The position numbers were made by a program, and so were the translations under genes. From the NCBI GenBank assembly GCA_028641055.1, contig CM054057.1, forward strand, positions 577,310,610 to 577,374,609: a stretch of DNA of 64,000 nucleotides, written 5' to 3'. The DNA is from Alopecurus myosuroides (lineage: Eukaryota > Streptophyta > Magnoliopsida > Poales > Poaceae). Numbering within the stretch: position 1 is the stretch's first letter; every line of letters starts with the position of its first letter. Positions 34,367 through 45,519 of the stretch are shown one piece after another. Below the pieces are notes generated by a model that worked only from the letters and a program-made list of their open reading frames with translations, had not been told where the DNA came from and made no database searches.

Positions 34367-34740
34367 AGGGGTTGGTGAAGTGGGAAACAAGGCCATTCAT
34401 AAAGCCTGCATTATCACCATAGAACTGCTCGATCCGGAACATGACCGGCGAGCTGCACCGGCAAATGGGTGAAGTCGGCCCCGAGGAAGAACGTCACCAA
34501 GTCCCAAGCAGACCTCCACCTTGACCTGGCCCACAAACTGAGCCAGTTCTCAACACGTACCTCGGCGGTGTACTTCCACTCCGGTCTGGTGGGAGGTCGT
34601 GGAAGGTTGTTCCATTGAACTCCATCGTGTCTACTCTTTTTTGCTGCCGATCCGTGGGGATTTGATGGGGATGTGATCGATTGATGGAGTAATGTCACCA
34701 GCGGAGGTAGACGGGAGATGATTCCCTTATATATTTGTGG
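34367..34740 (-). pseudogene. 5' part of the same unknown gene cut by the retrotransposon
   Basis: On the minus strand a TATA-like AAATATATAAGGG (about 34734-34722) precedes an ATG at 34625-34623 (MEFNGTTFHDLPPD). That frame closes after 39 codons. A second frame carries WKYTAEVRVENWLSLWARSR, and a third carries RIEQFYGDNAGFMNGLVSHF, which runs into the downstream part at 26961. At least one frameshift, or a small intron with donor GAG|GTACGTG near 34560, is needed to connect them. No family was recognised. Upstream, downstream and 3' UTR pieces now span about 15 kb because two elements landed in the gene. Confidence 0.45.
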
Positions 34741-35756
34741 TATACACTAATGGTAGTTAATGAACCATGATTTGTATTGAGGGTCCGTGAGAATGCATCG
34801 AGGGCCGCGAGAATGCACATAGTTAGACACTATTTTATTCGTCGTTATTCATACGATATTACATGCTCATTAACCCGCCTTTGAAGCCAACACGAAGCCA
34901 TGATCCAAACTGTTTACGCAATGCTATCAAGCACATGGATCGGTGACCAGCCAATCAGGTCACAGAGATATCGAGCACGCAGATCGGTCCTTGGAGCCAC
35001 GGTTCAGACCTTTTATGCAAAACGACCAAATGATGCTGAATGGGGGCAATGTCTCTCTAGATGGTCCAACATTATATAGAACTCCAGGTAGAAATTAACT
35101 TACTTTCACAATATTTAAAAAAATTAAAACTTGGCAGAAATATTTTTTTTCCTTGACTTGGCATCGTAACTTGGGTGCCTAACATTAAGTTAAATGGTAC
35201 GAGCCAAGGAACAAAAAAGATATGGTAGGTCAATCACACATAAGGCTAAGTAGAATGAAGTTCCCGGATTACAAGGGAAACCTTCCACTCCGGAGTAAAC
35301 CAAACCAAGTTTTTTTTTACGAAAATTAGTCATTTCCAGCTGATGTTTTGAACATGCATTCTATGGTCATCAGGAATGAACAATGCGAATTTATATCATT
35401 TTCCGCATTAACCATATTATTCTATTTTTTATTAAGTGATAATTAACGTGCATACTAGTGTAGGAGGTGGAAAAACAAACTTGCTTTGAAATAGGCTGAT
35501 TACCCTAGCTTTCGAGCTCTTCTCTAGACCATACGTTTCACCACAAGAGCAGAAATAGCTTGGATTGATAACGTAACATGCATACTAGTGCAAAAGCCAG
35601 ATAGCGGTATAAATTTGAATTTAGGCTCAAATTTGAATTTAAATTAATAAAGCAAGACTCGGATACGCATACCAATATGCATCATAGTAAAGAGCATTAC
35701 ATCATATGAGTTTTTACAGTTCAATTTAAAAATAGCATTTACACCACACACGTTTT
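34741..35756. other. Intergenic AT-rich sequence
   Basis: No supported gene or recognisable element. A short AT-rich imperfect repeat (AAATTTGAATTTA, near 35615) is the only local structure seen. Confidence 0.5.
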
Positions 35757-38700
35757 TTACTTCTTCTTAACGCTCCATTTCTTTGTTGTTGTCCTACCGT
35801 TGCTTGTTTTAGAATCTACACCGTAAATTTCATTCATGCTCTTGGTTTTCTTCGCGTCATTATCACTAGGCCGCCCCACAGCATGTCCTATAGCTTAAGT
35901 TTGCACCTCAACGGTTGTAATATGTTCAGGTGGCATCTCAACAGTAGAAGTAACTTCAATTTGCACTTCAGCAGCTCGCATAGGTTTAGATTGCATCTCG
36001 ATAGCACAAATAACTTCAGTTTGCACTTCAGCATCTGGAATGGGTTCAGGTTTCACCTCAACGACAGAAATAGCTCGAATAGGTTCACGTTGCAACTCTA
36101 GAGCAGAAAATATCTAAAGTTGCACCTCAGCAGTAGGTTCAGGTTGAACCACAACATCCAAGTGTCACATTTTCACAACTAAACGAGATCTGCACACTTC
36201 TCTTTTTTCTACTGCCACTGAGTCTTACCTTATTTGTTGGCCAGCAATCCTCAACAATAAGGGGCTGCGAGTTTTTTTGTACTGCACGCTTCCTTCTGAA
36301 AAGCAAAGGAAGAAAGATGTTGTCATTTCGTTAGTAAGTTAAACAAGCAACCAAATAAAAAACAGCAAACATATGAACATATTTTGGCCTTTCAGGAGTG
36401 TAACGGCACTTGGCAGATCCAACTCGGTGCCCTAGCTCCTCGCACAATTTGTATCTATTTTGGTTACCTTTTTGGGACCTTTTAGGTTTTCCATCTTTCT
36501 TTCCTTTCTTACTACTACCAACTTTTTCAATCCATGCCTTGAATCTACTCTATTTTGTTCGGCCAGCCTTTCTCTTAGTTACTAGAGGACACATCCCAAA
36601 TTCAATTTCCACTTCAGGTCACTGACTCTGATCTATAAGTGCTGAAATTGGAGTTGCATACGCTGTCTTAATTTTTGTACTGAGTAATATTCATGCAAAT
36701 ATGGGTGCATGTTTAGCTTCAGCTTAGACGCCAAGAAAAAGTATTGCATGCTCACATGGTTTCCCAGTGTGCTGCCAGTCGATACAAGTGCGGTCGTGTG
36801 TTTCAGCATTAACAACATGCCTCCTTCCAGTCTTGGTATCTCTAACTTCACCACCCCATACTGAAGATTTCTCAACAGAAAATGTGTAAAATTGTTGCTT
36901 CTGTTGACCACATAATGTACCAATGCAGGAAACTTATCCCGTTGCAGACATTCACCAAACCTTCTTCTCAATTCCCATGAGCGCATGAGCATGGTCAACC
37001 AAATCATGGACAGACAATTCTTTTGACTGTTTCACCCTATTATTAAAACTTTTTGCCAAGTTGTTGTTGATATGATCACACTTGATGGCAGTGTTAAATC
37101 CTGACATGTACCATAACAGAGAATGGTAGGTGCTTAGCCATGTGCCAAACTCAGTGCATGCTGCCATTATCTTACCAAGATAATATGAATGTGTCTGTGT
37201 AGTGTAAGATCTTGCTGCTGGCACATGAGCCCAAATTCTTTTCCTATGAACTTTTTTTTATCAAATTCATTCATATGGCCAAAGCACTCCCTCTGCTCAG
37301 CATGGGGAAAAACAATTTTGAGTGCATTTTCTAGTCCTTTACATGCATCTATGTGGATTGTAAAAGGTGACACTGCCCCTATGCATCTTTTCAACTGCAG
37401 CATGAACCATGTCCATGAGGCCTCTGTCTCTGACTGAAACATGTCAACAACCACATGGAACATCCAGTTGTTTCCATATAGAGCATTGCATGCTTCCAAT
37501 TGACCACTCCACTTGCCAGTCAAACAAAATGAGTCTATGCTCAGATATGGACGACATCATGCTTTGAAACCATCGATGCAAGGCTTTAAAGCCATAAAGA
37601 ACTTAGAGAAGAATACTTTCTCATTCATTTTTACCTCGGTATCTATATCCACAATACTGCCAGGCGACCTCTTCTTCACCCCTGCTTTGAAGTTATAAAG
37701 CATCCTAAAGGTATTTGCTCAATCAGCATATAATTGTTTCATTGCCCTTTGTTTTGCCTTCCACGATGTGGTATATTTTTGCTGAATTCGATACAACTTT
37801 TCCAAGTCTATTTTGAGTTTTTTGGCGGTAGTGTTTGGTGTCTTAGCTAAAATAGGAGTGATCTTTTCTGCAACCCATAGTTGCGATGTCATTGTCGATA
37901 CTGTCTGTGAACTTATAATACAAGTACGTTCATGTGTGTTTTGATTTACCCTGATTGTACGCTCATTAGATTGCCGTCTAGCAGATATGTACCACTTGCA
38001 AAGCTTGTTACTCCCATCAAAAGCTCTACAGCTCGCAAAAAACTTCTTTCTATCGGTCCAATAAGTCCTGGCATCAAACTTAATTTTCACTGTATAATTC
38101 TTGAAACACGTCCTAAAATAATCCATGGTTGGCCACAACTGCCCTACTTCGATAACAGAGTTTTCTTTGTCATACACATGTATCATCTCATCAGCATACG
38201 CATCATCTACATCATCTGCAGCATCTTCCATCAACTCTACATACACATCCGACGAATCTCTAACACCATCAGCGGGCAAACTAGATTCGCCCCTCTCCTT
38301 CTTATCTCTATCATGATCATCTACTATAGTGCCAAATAGTTTGGTCATCTCACTGTCACGCATTGGTGGAATGAACAAATCAATACGCTCATCTATTTGT
38401 ACTGAATTTCAATCAACACAAGCAGCACCATGGCCCTCTTGTGCATCTACAACAGCCAACTGATCAAGTATTACTGTCACTTCAGAACGTATGGGCATTA
38501 GGTACCTCTGTGAAGCCCAATCATCATCTACTATCTGCGAAACCAATTTTGAAGTCACATATCCAACCTTGGAGTCAATCTTCGGATCAACGAGCTCAGC
38601 ATAAAAATCATCCCGTTTGGTTTCCCACCCATCTCGCCGATCGATTTCATCAACCATTTGTAGACCACTATCAATTCTCGCATACTTTTTCTTTCAATTA

Positions 38701-39055
38701 TCGAACCGCAACACTAATACTTCTTGCTTTGGACCCTAATTAATACTCTCCTCAATTTTCTCCACAAATTTCTGAACTATATCCCCTTTCATTTGCACTA
38801 GTTCTTGCGGATCAATATCAGCAAGATCGACCTCCCATTTCACAATTGTATCTCTGTCAATTTTCAACGTGCTACCATCTACTAGGTTGCCCGTTGATGG
38901 AAAGATATTGACCGTAAATTCGAATATCCGCGCACGCCAGCATCACCACCCCACAGACAGTAAGAGCTAGCGGAACTGGCCGAGGCCCTAATCAAACCCA
39001 AATTAGGTTGGAGAGATGTGCATTGACGATTTGAAGTTTTCTTGATAGGCTCCAT
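35757..39055 (-). pseudogene. Mutator-like (MULE/MuDR) transposase pseudogene
   Basis: The likely start is ATG 39055-39053 (MEPIKKTSNRQC) and the end is TAA 35759-35757. In order: an N-terminal plant MuDR region (FRTCFKNYTVKIKFDARTYW, about 38100); the MULE catalytic region with IDSFCLTGKWSG (about 37535), FTIHIDACKGLENAL (about 37340) and ECFGHMNEFDKKKF (about 37275); a SWIM zinc finger (DWQHTGKPCEHA, about 36785-36745); a CCHC-like knuckle (KLCEELGHRVGSAKC, about 36450-36405); and a tail with imperfect repeats of E-V/M-Q units (36095-35895). Stops occur near 38410, 37720 and 37560, among others, with frameshifts including one near 38880. It encodes the DNA-cutting enzyme of a DNA transposon, now inactive. 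I could not identify the terminal inverted repeats. Confidence 0.88.
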
Positions 39056-40271
39056 GTCGTTCAGCCCACCCGCGACCACCATACACAATCTATGGCCGCC
39101 AAGAACAGAGGCGACACGCTCAGATCTAAATAGAATCAAGGGGAACGAGAACATGACTAGGGGTGCGAAGGAACTCACCAAGAAGTCTGCTGTCGTCGAG
39201 AACGCGAGATTCACCGCCAAAGAGAGTTGTTCCGCCGCCGCAAGAGAAGAAGAAGTAGATGACACGGTCCGACGACAGGCGATTCACTCGATTCAGTTGC
39301 ATGATCAGGCGCCCACCTGTCGAAAACAATAACTGCCAGCACATTTTTTTTTCGAGGAGGCCATAACATAACCTCACACTCATTAAAGACGGAGATGATC
39401 ATTTTAGGCTGGTGGCTATTTGTGCGCAAAAAAATGTAGCACAAGTGCTATTGTGAGAAAAACGTCGCGCGAGAGCTATTGTCGGAGAGAAATGTCGCCT
39501 ATTGGCTCCATGTCTATGTACCTTCTCCGTGATACCTATATTGAAGATATGAGGAACAACATGTGGCCCTGCGCCGTCATCCCACCGCTACATGTACCTA
39601 GGATGGCGAGTGATGCTACACCTACGGAAAAGATTTACAGAAGAAGTTTACGGAATCAGTTGGAAAAGGTCAGAGGGTGGGCCCCTCAGCGAAATTTAGG
39701 GGTTGTGGGAAAGGTTGAGACTAATTGCATCGAGACACGTAATCCTGTAGTTCTTTACGTAGGATATTCATCTGTAAGTATAGTATTACCGCTAGGATGG
39801 CACACTTCCACCATGGACTCCTAGATGCAGCCACCGGTGTACACGTGATTTGGGATGCTGCTTCTCTGGCTCTCAACGACGAGTAACCCACCATTTAATA
39901 CCGATCACGGTTGACCGGATTTTTGATAGATTGCAATGCTTCTAAATTCAGCATTGATTTTAGATTATTTGTACCCACCGGGCTTGATGATCCGCACCGG
40001 ACTTGATGATCCAGAGTGATGACACCAGCATCTCGCTATTTTGGTTTTGCTATTCTTGGGATCATCGTAGCCACAGATTATATGAGGTCGACCGATAACT
40101 CCGGCCGATGTTCTTTATGAGGGCTAGTGGCTATCGCGACACGGCGCCTCCTGGCTGGTTTCTTCGGCGTCAAGATGTGGACCAATTGTTGGTACTCTTC
40201 GATCTCTTATCCGATGATATCAAGGACTTGGGTGCTTGATAATTGTAGGTGAGAGCATAGTTATTTGTTAT
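39056..40271. other. Unannotated intergenic sequence
   Basis: A GC-richer part (39050-39320) is the upstream leader side of the MULE gene. The rest holds no convincing coding sequence; the 134-codon frame at 39420-39824 lacks any recognised feature. Confidence 0.4.
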
Positions 40272-40274
40272 TTA

Positions 40275-40815
40275 GGCTGGTCACAATAGGGAATAACTAA
40301 GAGTGGTAACATGGTGATGTTACTAGTCTAAGTTACTACCTCTACAATGGATAGTAACATATTTGTGGTGTCATGCATTACTTCATTTATTATGGTTATA
40401 GACACATACTTACTTGGTATGTATGGTGTAACTAGTAATATAGCTAGTTAGACTAGTCACAATGGGGAGTAACATAGAACAGTAACATACACGTTTTCCT
40501 AGACTATGTTACTACCTCCATAGTGGGAAGTAACATATGGGTAGTGTCATATTAATTAGTCTATAGACTCATTGTGTATTGGAATGTGTGATGTTACGGT
40601 AACATAGCTAGTTACCACTCTCATCTCTCTCTTCATTAAATATGTGCCACATCATCTTTTTTGCCTACGTGGCACTGATGTTACTACTTAGTTACTTCCC
40701 ATTGTGACCAGTCTTACCATAAACACTTTTCTCTCCATTAAATACGTGACACATAAGCAAAATTGTCTTGAAATACGTAATTTTACTATCTTAGTTACTC
40801 CCATTGTAGCCAGCC
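40275..40815 (+). mobile_element. Tourist-like MITE (PIF/Harbinger type), outer copy
   Basis: Terminal inverted repeats GGCTGGTCACAATAGGGA and CCCATTGTAGCCAGCC are flanked by a TTA target duplication (40272-40274 and 40816-40818). It is 541 bp long including a nested relative. It has no coding capacity. Confidence 0.88.
40451..40713 (+). mobile_element. Tourist-like MITE, inner nested copy
   Basis: Inverted repeats GACTAGTCACAATGGGGAGT and CTTCCCATTGTGACCAGTC with a TTA duplication (40448-40450 and 40714-40716). The family is the same as the element it lies in. Confidence 0.87.
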
Positions 40816-40904
40816 TTATATGTGCAGCATCCGTTCGCAAATAAGGGCTTTGATTAATATTCCAAAGTAAGCGAAAAGTCATTTCGGCTCCCGAGATTTA
40901 GTGC

Positions 40905-41230
40905 TCCATTCATTAAAAAGAGCAAATAGATATTTAGAAGTTTAAAAAAATGAAAAAAAAAATCTAGATGTAGTCCATAATATAGCTACAAACGTGTAAA
41001 CTCGCAATCCTAAATTCTTTGCATGATGGGATGTACAAAAATGACAAAATCTTTTTTAAAAAATAGATTGGAAACACTATACTCAGATGTATATTTTCGT
41101 TTTTGTGTAGCTTAAAATACAAAGTATTTCAAATTAAAAAAAATTCATGTTTGTAGATTGCATCATTGAGGACATCCATGATTTTTTTCACATTTATTTT
41201 TAGACTTCTAATTTTTTTTTAAAAAAAAAT
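40905..41230 (+). repeat. Dispersed AT-rich repeat, copy A (upstream of the F-box gene)
   Basis: The core AAAATACAAAGTA...TTCAAAT followed by GAACATCCATGATTTTTTTC-like sequence (41115-41190) is shared, same strand, with 61325-61400. This is a known style of short grass repeat; the class is not determined here. Confidence 0.6.
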
Positions 41231-41397
41231 TAAGCATAAGGAGCAATAGACCTCGGGAGAACGGTCGATCACGATGCCATCCGTAACGCGTACTGCTCCC
41301 GAAAAAAAAACGCGTAATCAACATTGAGGGCCTTGTTTTCAGATCCATCTATCCCGTCCTCATATGTTACCCTCGCAGCCGACCGCCACCATCGACC

Positions 41398-42660
41398 ATG
41401 GGTCTCTGCCTCGGAAAGGCGGCGCCGCATCCACCTTCCATCGCTAGCCACCAGCCGTCCCCATCGACTGCGCGTCTCTGTCTCGCAAAGGCAGGACAGC
41501 AGCTGGGACCTTCCTCCTTGCCCAGCTGCTGGCCGGATCTCCCGCCGGATGTGGTCGGCCTCGTCCTCTGCCGCATCAGTTCCCACGCCGACCGCCTCAG
41601 ATTCGGAGCCGTCTGCCGCGACTGGAGCCTCGCCGCGCAGCGGCACCGCGCGCTACGGGGCACCACGCCATGGCTCAACGTCGGCCTCGGCGTCTACCAG
41701 AGCCTCGACGGCCAGGTGCACCGCTTCCGCTGCCACGGCTCTTCCGGCTGCCTCATCTTCTATTTCGCCAACCCTAGCGGAGGGCAATGCTTATACCTAC
41801 GCAACCCGTTCCACGCGTCGGCTGCCTCCATCGAGATCATGTGGCCCTGCAGGGAGCCGCCTAAGATCGTCTTGTGTTCTCCACTTCCCGTTGCGGCGAT
41901 CCTCCACCGAGGAGTCTGCATAATCGCGCCTTTCTGTCCGGCCGACATGAGCAGGCCGTCGGCACTGGATCCATGGTGGTCGCCTGCCGGTGTTTACGCA
42001 GACATGGCTTTTTACCGTGGAAAGATTTTTGCTCTGACGCACTCCGGGGAGCTCTCCTCCCATGACTTGTTCACTCGTTGCCGCGAGAATTTGGCCATGT
42101 CATCCATGGCCTCTCATCAACCAGTAGACAACACCGTATGCCACTTGGTCGTATCAGCTGACAAAGAGGAGAAGCTACTCATGGTAAGGTGGAGCATCCC
42201 TCGCCCAGAGGCCACCGGTCTTGAGGTTGATGATGATCAGCATGGGGTGATGGATCTACATGTGTTTGAGGCGGACTTGTCCAAGGGCGAGTGGTCGGAG
42301 GTGAAGGAACTAGGAGGACAGAGCCTGATCCTCAGCAGGAGCTGTTGCAGGGCGATTGGTTCCATGGAGCACCGCCACCCGAGATTCTCCCAAGGGAACA
42401 GTGTGTACATCTTGGGCGTCGACTGGCACCAAAAGAGGACCATCGCTGGTGTCGGCCCGTGCACGTGCCGCGACTGTCGTGACAACGTCCACGGCGGCAT
42501 TCCCAGCTATTGCGTGTACGACATGATGGCCGGTACTGTTAGTCTAGTTTCACTAGGTGGAGATCACATAATGGAAAGTGCAATGTCGGAATGGTTTTTC
42601 CCATGCGAGTGTCAATCTCTTGTACACCGATGGCCCCGGCATTTGGCCGTTGGCGTATAA
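41398..42660 (+). CDS. F-box protein with DUF295 (KIB-like) domain
   Basis: An intact single-exon frame of 420 codons. The N-terminal 45 residues are proline/serine-rich. An F-box follows at about residues 44-90 (WPDLPPDVVGLVLCRISSHA then DRLRFGAVCRDW). From about 125 to 400 lies a DUF295-type beta-rich repeat region, with a typical ending SLGGDHIMESAMSEWFFPCE. F-box proteins of this class are substrate-selecting subunits of SCF (SKP1-CUL1) ubiquitin ligases; grasses carry large, fast-evolving families whose targets are mostly unknown. The start at 41398 has a favourable context (ACCATGG). Nested MITEs and an AT-rich repeat lie directly upstream. A degraded copy of its last exon part and 3' UTR lies at 45310-45519. 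Family assignment is firm; the substrate is unknown. Confidence 0.92.
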   Translation: MGLCLGKAAPHPPSIASHQPSPSTARLCLAKAGQQLGPSSLPSCWPDLPPDVVGLVLCRISSHADRLRFGAVCRDWSLAAQRHRALRGTTPWLNVGLGVYQSLDGQVHRFRCHGSSGCLIFYFANPSGGQCLYLRNPFHASAASIEIMWPCREPPKIVLCSPLPVAAILHRGVCIIAPFCPADMSRPSALDPWWSPAGVYADMAFYRGKIFALTHSGELSSHDLFTRCRENLAMSSMASHQPVDNTVCHLVVSADKEEKLLMVRWSIPRPEATGLEVDDDQHGVMDLHVFEADLSKGEWSEVKELGGQSLILSRSCCRAIGSMEHRHPRFSQGNSVYILGVDWHQKRTIAGVGPCTCRDCRDNVHGGIPSYCVYDMMAGTVSLVSLGGDHIMESAMSEWFFPCECQSLVHRWPRHLAVGV

Positions 42661-42902
42661 ATAGACCGTCGGCATTTTTAGCCTCTCCCGTAGTGAATCC
42701 TTAGTTAATTTGGACACAAATGTGTCATGCATTCTCGTAATCAGTTGTTATTATACTATGCAATCTTGAATTATTACAATTCAGTGCATCATAGCTATAT
42801 CTACATCATCAGCCATAGCAATGTTTTTTTTCCCATGAATGCTCTTCTCCAAGGGATTTTCTAATTTTAGAGTTCTAACCTGCAAAGAAAAATAAATAAT
42901 AA
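42661..42902. other. 3' UTR and flank of the F-box gene
   Basis: The motif CCTTAGTTAATTTG (42700) and following bases recur at 45452, which shows this flank was included in the duplication. Confidence 0.6.
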
Positions 42903-43150
42903 CTCACTCCGTTCCAATGAATAATATAAATTTTAGTCAAAAGTCAATTTCCTCTAAGTTTGATCAATGTTATAGACACAAAAAGTATATTTATAATACT
43001 AAATCAATATTAGTAGATTCACCATAAAATATATTTTCATCACATTTTTTAATATTATAGATATTGACATTTTTCCTATATATTAATTTGGTCGAAAATA
43101 AGATTTAATTTTTAACTAAAATTATATGATTTATTCATTTGAATGGAGGT
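42903..43150 (+). mobile_element. Stowaway-like MITE (Tc1/Mariner type)
   Basis: Its left end CTCACTCCGTTCCAATGAAT and right end ATTCATTTGAATGGAGG are inverted relative to each other, with an AT-rich body of about 250 bp. The TA duplication is not clean, so the exact ends are approximate. Confidence 0.65.
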
Positions 43151-45309
43151 TTTATTTCTAATTCAATCAGATAGTGCAATGGTGTATATGAGAAAAAAAA
43201 TGGTTAAGTAGGTTAAGAATAAGGGACCGTCTAGTTGTCATCTAGCCAAAAAAATATATAATTTGCCATCGGTCACTTTTTCCTTACTCTCATTTGACAG
43301 CGTTCTATTCCAATTTTAGTCCGGTCAGCTCCACGAAAACCAGGTATATCAGTTCAGTTCGGGGTTTTCCCATAGTCAGTGCACTCCGGTCAATTCCAAA
43401 AAGAAGTTATATAAATTCCATTCCAATCTTCATATAGACAAATTTTGACAAGGTTTTGTGAACAATTATTAGTAATCGCCTACTCCACTACACAAGATAC
43501 ATAAGAAAACAATTCCCGCTTCAAGTGAGCAGGACTGCCAGTGCCTGTCGTCACCAACAGAGCTATCACCGACACTGACGCCGACCTAGTCACACTGCAA
43601 CCATGGCTGCTCCATGGGGGCGACCATGGCACAAAGATTGAGGCCAAGCCCTAGCACTGGAAGCTGCTATGTGGGACCGGGAGATGGCGACATTGTGTCC
43701 ATGGCCTCGAAATAGCGCCACTCACGTGCATCGTCTTCAGCTCGAACTTGAGGTATGGTGGCAACATGGGTGGCGTGTCGTCCTCAAAATGACTAAGGTA
43801 CAAAAAATTGTTCCTCGGTATGGATGAAGTGAAAACCGAGGAAATAATATGAAAATAAATACTAAGATAAGAAATGAGAAACCAAAGGAAATAAAACTGG
43901 CAAATAAGTTGCCGACTATGGGGAATAGAGTAGAAATTGAGAGAATGAAGAAATATGAAAGCCTGATAAGTTGATATACGAAATACCGAAAAAGATAGAC
44001 TAATCAAACTGGGAAAATTAAAAGACTGACACTAATAAATAGAGAAGAAATTGAGAGAATGAATAAATAATAAAGAATATTAAACTGAGAAGCTGATATA
44101 CGCACTACCGAAGAAAGAGAAATATGAGACCGACATTGAGTAATACCGAAGAAATTGTGAGAATGAATAATTAAGAAACACTTCAAAACAGAGAAACTAA
44201 TATAAAAAATATCGAAAGAGACCGAGACAATAAAGAAACTAAGAGACTAAAACTAAGAGGTGAAAACTCAGAGGCTAAAGACATTGAGCTAAATGAGAAT
44301 AATGCTTGAACTTACCAAATAAGAATGACATTGAGAAGAACTGTAGAAATAAGAGGTAAAGAAATGAAAAAAAATACTCACTAAAGAATGAATGACCAAA
44401 AATACTAGAAAAAGACTGATGCAAATAACCCAAGATGAATTTAAGAGAATGAAGAATGAGGAGAAAATGAGAAAAAATATAGACTAAGTAAGACCAGAGG
44501 GTTATATCATCCGAAGTATATAAGTCATCTAACGAAGAAGAATCACTATCATCCTTAGTTACTTGACTGTTTACAATTTTCACTTCACCATGTTGCTAAA
44601 CATGCGGTAAGAAACATAAAGCTCTTTGGGTGAGTGGGACTAAGTAGAAGGTTCAGTTCCAGAAAACAGAAGGTAATGATAAACGGAAAAATTGTCATTA
44701 TATAATACTATTGTACATGGAAATGATAAAATAAGACTACACCAAACCTAAAATATTTGTTAATAATTACATTTTGCTTCCATCGAGATATAAACATAGA
44801 AGGAATATTTACATAATGAGCATCTCCCACCTTTGTAAAGGATTAGGAAGACTAGTAATTAGGCGAGGGAACCGATCGGATGCGGATCAGATAATTTCCT
44901 TCTCACATCCGTTTTCATATTTTCAAAATTTCAAAATGAATAAGAATTAAAATATGGATGTTCTCGGATACAAATGTGGAGCGGATGTCGGTTAAATACT
45001 GGTACATATCGAATATTTTTTCATTTCGGAACATAAATGAATAAAAAAATAGTCGAATTGTGTCTTATAACATTAAGTATAGAGTGAAACAGTGATTAAT
45101 ATAACTATATATATAATACTCATTTTCTCCATGTACAATAGTTTAAACTTCAATCACAGAAAAATGCATTTTAATTCTCAAATAATCCTTTCGCTCCTAA
45201 AACACTTCGATCCTCAAAATTAATTTTGACAATCAAGTTTCATGGAGACAAGCATGACACTAGATAGTAAGTTTGAATCATTGCTCTTTCTTAAGTCGCA
45301 TGGAGCACG
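43151..45309. other. Intergenic, A-rich; no supported gene
   Basis: Purine-rich, low-complexity sequence (43800-44600) gives long minus-strand frames with biased composition but no domain. A stretch with repeated GCGGAT motifs (44877-44990) looks like a transposon remnant. Confidence 0.45.
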
Positions 45310-45519
45310 GGAGGGTTTACCATAAGTTTCTCTAGGTGGAGGTCATAGAATGGGATATGAAGTGTCAAAATGTTTTTTCCCATGCGAGTGATATAAAACA
45401 ACCAAACATTCAAATGAGCGATGATTTGTCGATCCTTAGTTAATTTGTAAGCAAATGTCCAAGAATTCCTATACTCAATTATTAGCACGCGAGTAATATG
45501 CAACCTTCCATTATAATAA
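45310..45519 (+). pseudogene. Truncated duplicate of the F-box/DUF295 gene 3' end
   Basis: TCTCTAGGTGGAGGTCATAG through TTTTTTCCCATGCGAGTG aligns with 42551-42611 of the gene at 41398-42660. After a gap, GATCCTTAGTTAATTTG onward aligns with that gene's 3' UTR (42697-42770). Everything upstream is missing, and a Helitron end abuts it on the right. Confidence 0.75.

Noticed and set aside
36410..36625. Plus-strand ORF
   Set aside because: Antisense to the zinc-knuckle region of the MULE transposase.
43651..44583. Three minus-strand ORFs rich in F, S, I and L
   Set aside because: They are reverse complements of a purine-rich low-complexity tract, with no domain or homologous look.
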